Origin: Bacillota bacterium
GTDB lineage: Bacteria; Bacillota; Clostridia; Peptostreptococcales; Anaerovoracaceae
Direction: 5' to 3'
NCBI GenBank assembly: GCA_017515765.1
Contig: JAFWFF010000235.1
Span: 1 to 5,884 of the forward strand
Length of the DNA stretch: 5,884 nt
Shown here: piece after piece, positions 5,293-5,884 of the stretch
Position numbering within the stretch: the stretch's first letter is position 1
Layout of the letters: each line of letters opens with the position of its first letter
Notes under the pieces: model-generated
The model's database searches: none
What the model was told of the DNA's origin: nothing
The model's input: only the letters and a program-made list of their open reading frames with translations
Translations under genes and position numbers: made by a program

Positions 5293-5293
5293 A

Positions 5294-5884
5294 TCACACC
5301 TCCCGTGCCGCGTCGACGGCGTCCTGTACGGTCTCCATCAGGTTGTAGTACGTTGTGAAGCCGGCGTCCGCCATCATGGCCTTGCCCTCTTCCTCATACG
5401 TGCCGCACATCCTGGTGAATACGGGGACTTTGACGTCGTGCTCTTTCATGTAGCGGACGATGCCTTCTGCCATCTGGTCCATCCTGTTGAAGCCGCCGAT
5501 CAGGACGACTATCACGGACTTGACGTCGAAGCCGCTCTCCAGGGTCAGCTGGAGGGCTCTGTACATGACGTCCGCGTTGGTGATGCCGCCGAGCTCGCAG
5601 AAGCTGGCAACCTTGCCGCCCGCGTCGGTGATCAGGTCGAGCGAGAGCATCCCGGTGCCGGCTCCGTCGGAGATCAGGCCGATGTCTCCCTCCAGGGGGA
5701 CAAAGGTGATCGTCGTGGGCTCGACGAAGGGCTCTTCCCATTTATACAGGACCTTGCGGTCTTCTTTGATCTCCTCGATCGCGGAGGCCATGGACTTCAC
5801 GTTGTCGTCCAGGCTGACCTTCGCGTCCATCGCGACCAGTTTGCCTTCGCAGACTCCGAGCGGGTTGATCTCTATCAGCTTGGC
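5294..5884 (-). CDS. sucC: Succinyl-CoA synthetase-type (ADP-forming acyl-CoA ligase) beta subunit, N-terminal part missing
   Basis: The visible part is the C-terminal 196 residues; the gene runs off the right edge, and a methionine codon at 5830 is internal. It opens with AKLIEINPLGVCEG, the end of the ATP-grasp domain, with the Asn of EINP and the Asp of AMDAK as the expected magnesium ligands. The remainder is the CoA-ligase domain: GLISDGAGTGMLSLD, ASFCELGGITNADV, VLIGGFNRMD and FTRMCGTYEEEG. The distance from the metal-binding Asp to the C-terminus is nearly identical to that in E. coli SucC. It forms a heterodimer or heterotetramer with SucD and binds the nucleotide. Several signature positions differ from the E. 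coli enzyme, for example GGI where E. coli has GGG before the ATKE segment, so this may be a divergent acyl-CoA ligase rather than a classical citric acid cycle enzyme. Confidence 0.9.
   Translation of the reverse strand, partial: AKLIEINPLGVCEGKLVAMDAKVSLDDNVKSMASAIEEIKEDRKVLYKWEEPFVEPTTITFVPLEGDIGLISDGAGTGMLSLDLITDAGGKVASFCELGGITNADVMYRALQLTLESGFDVKSVIVVLIGGFNRMDQMAEGIVRYMKEHDVKVPVFTRMCGTYEEEGKAMMADAGFTTYYNLMETVQDAVDAAREV

Noticed and set aside
5293..5293. Frameshift joining sucC and sucD into one fused protein
   Set aside because: sucC ends normally with a TGA, and sucD has its own ATG and ribosome binding site. Separate subunits with coupled translation are the standard arrangement.
4318..5358. 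A 346-codon open frame on the plus strand
   Set aside because: It overlaps korD, sucD and the end of sucC on the opposite strand, all of which are clear family members. It has no ribosome binding site or recognisable domain.

Overview
The window looks like a chromosomal segment of an anaerobic, amino-acid-using bacterium. A Clostridia- or Synergistota-like host is my inference from a KorD-type ferredoxin subunit, an ADP-forming acyl-CoA synthetase pair and a BrnT/BrnA toxin-antitoxin locus. No marker gene fixes the taxon. Most genes are GC-rich (57% in one hand-counted 60-base stretch). The toxin-antitoxin region is not: 27% GC over 201-300 and about 45% over 301-500, both counted by hand.

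Left part (1-823, plus strand): the last 31 codons of an unidentified gene end at 97. They are followed by a roughly 92-bp repeat (104-196) carrying a 26-bp near-perfect palindrome and a rho-independent terminator. An AT-rich promoter region (about 200-299) comes next, then a broken brnT toxin gene (300-501) and an intact brnA antitoxin gene (498-713). A second copy of the repeat (731-820) follows in the same orientation, so the toxin-antitoxin module lies between two direct repeats. The brnT gene has lost its middle and changed frame, apparently at a short duplicated sequence, which leaves an antitoxin without a working toxin.

Right part (824-5884, minus strand): six genes are read right to left. 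They are the end of sucC (beta subunit of an ADP-forming acyl-CoA synthetase), sucD (alpha subunit), a 67-residue 2[4Fe-4S] protein resembling KorD, a class Ib aspartate-type aminotransferase, an M29-type aminopeptidase (or NicX-like relative) and a DegT-family PLP enzyme. Gaps are 1, 4, 10, 16 and 62 nt, and several Shine-Dalgarno sequences overlap the preceding stop codon, so at least the first five genes are very probably one operon. A third copy of the palindrome core lies in the 62-nt gap, just downstream of the peptidase gene and upstream of the DegT-family gene.

A coherent reading of the operon, which is inference, is amino-acid catabolism with energy conservation. The peptidase would release amino acids, the aminotransferase would make a 2-oxoacid, and a 2-oxoacid:ferredoxin oxidoreductase containing the KorD subunit would make an acyl-CoA. 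SucCD would then recover ATP from the acyl-CoA. The catalytic oxidoreductase subunits are not in the window; they may lie upstream of sucC, beyond the right edge.
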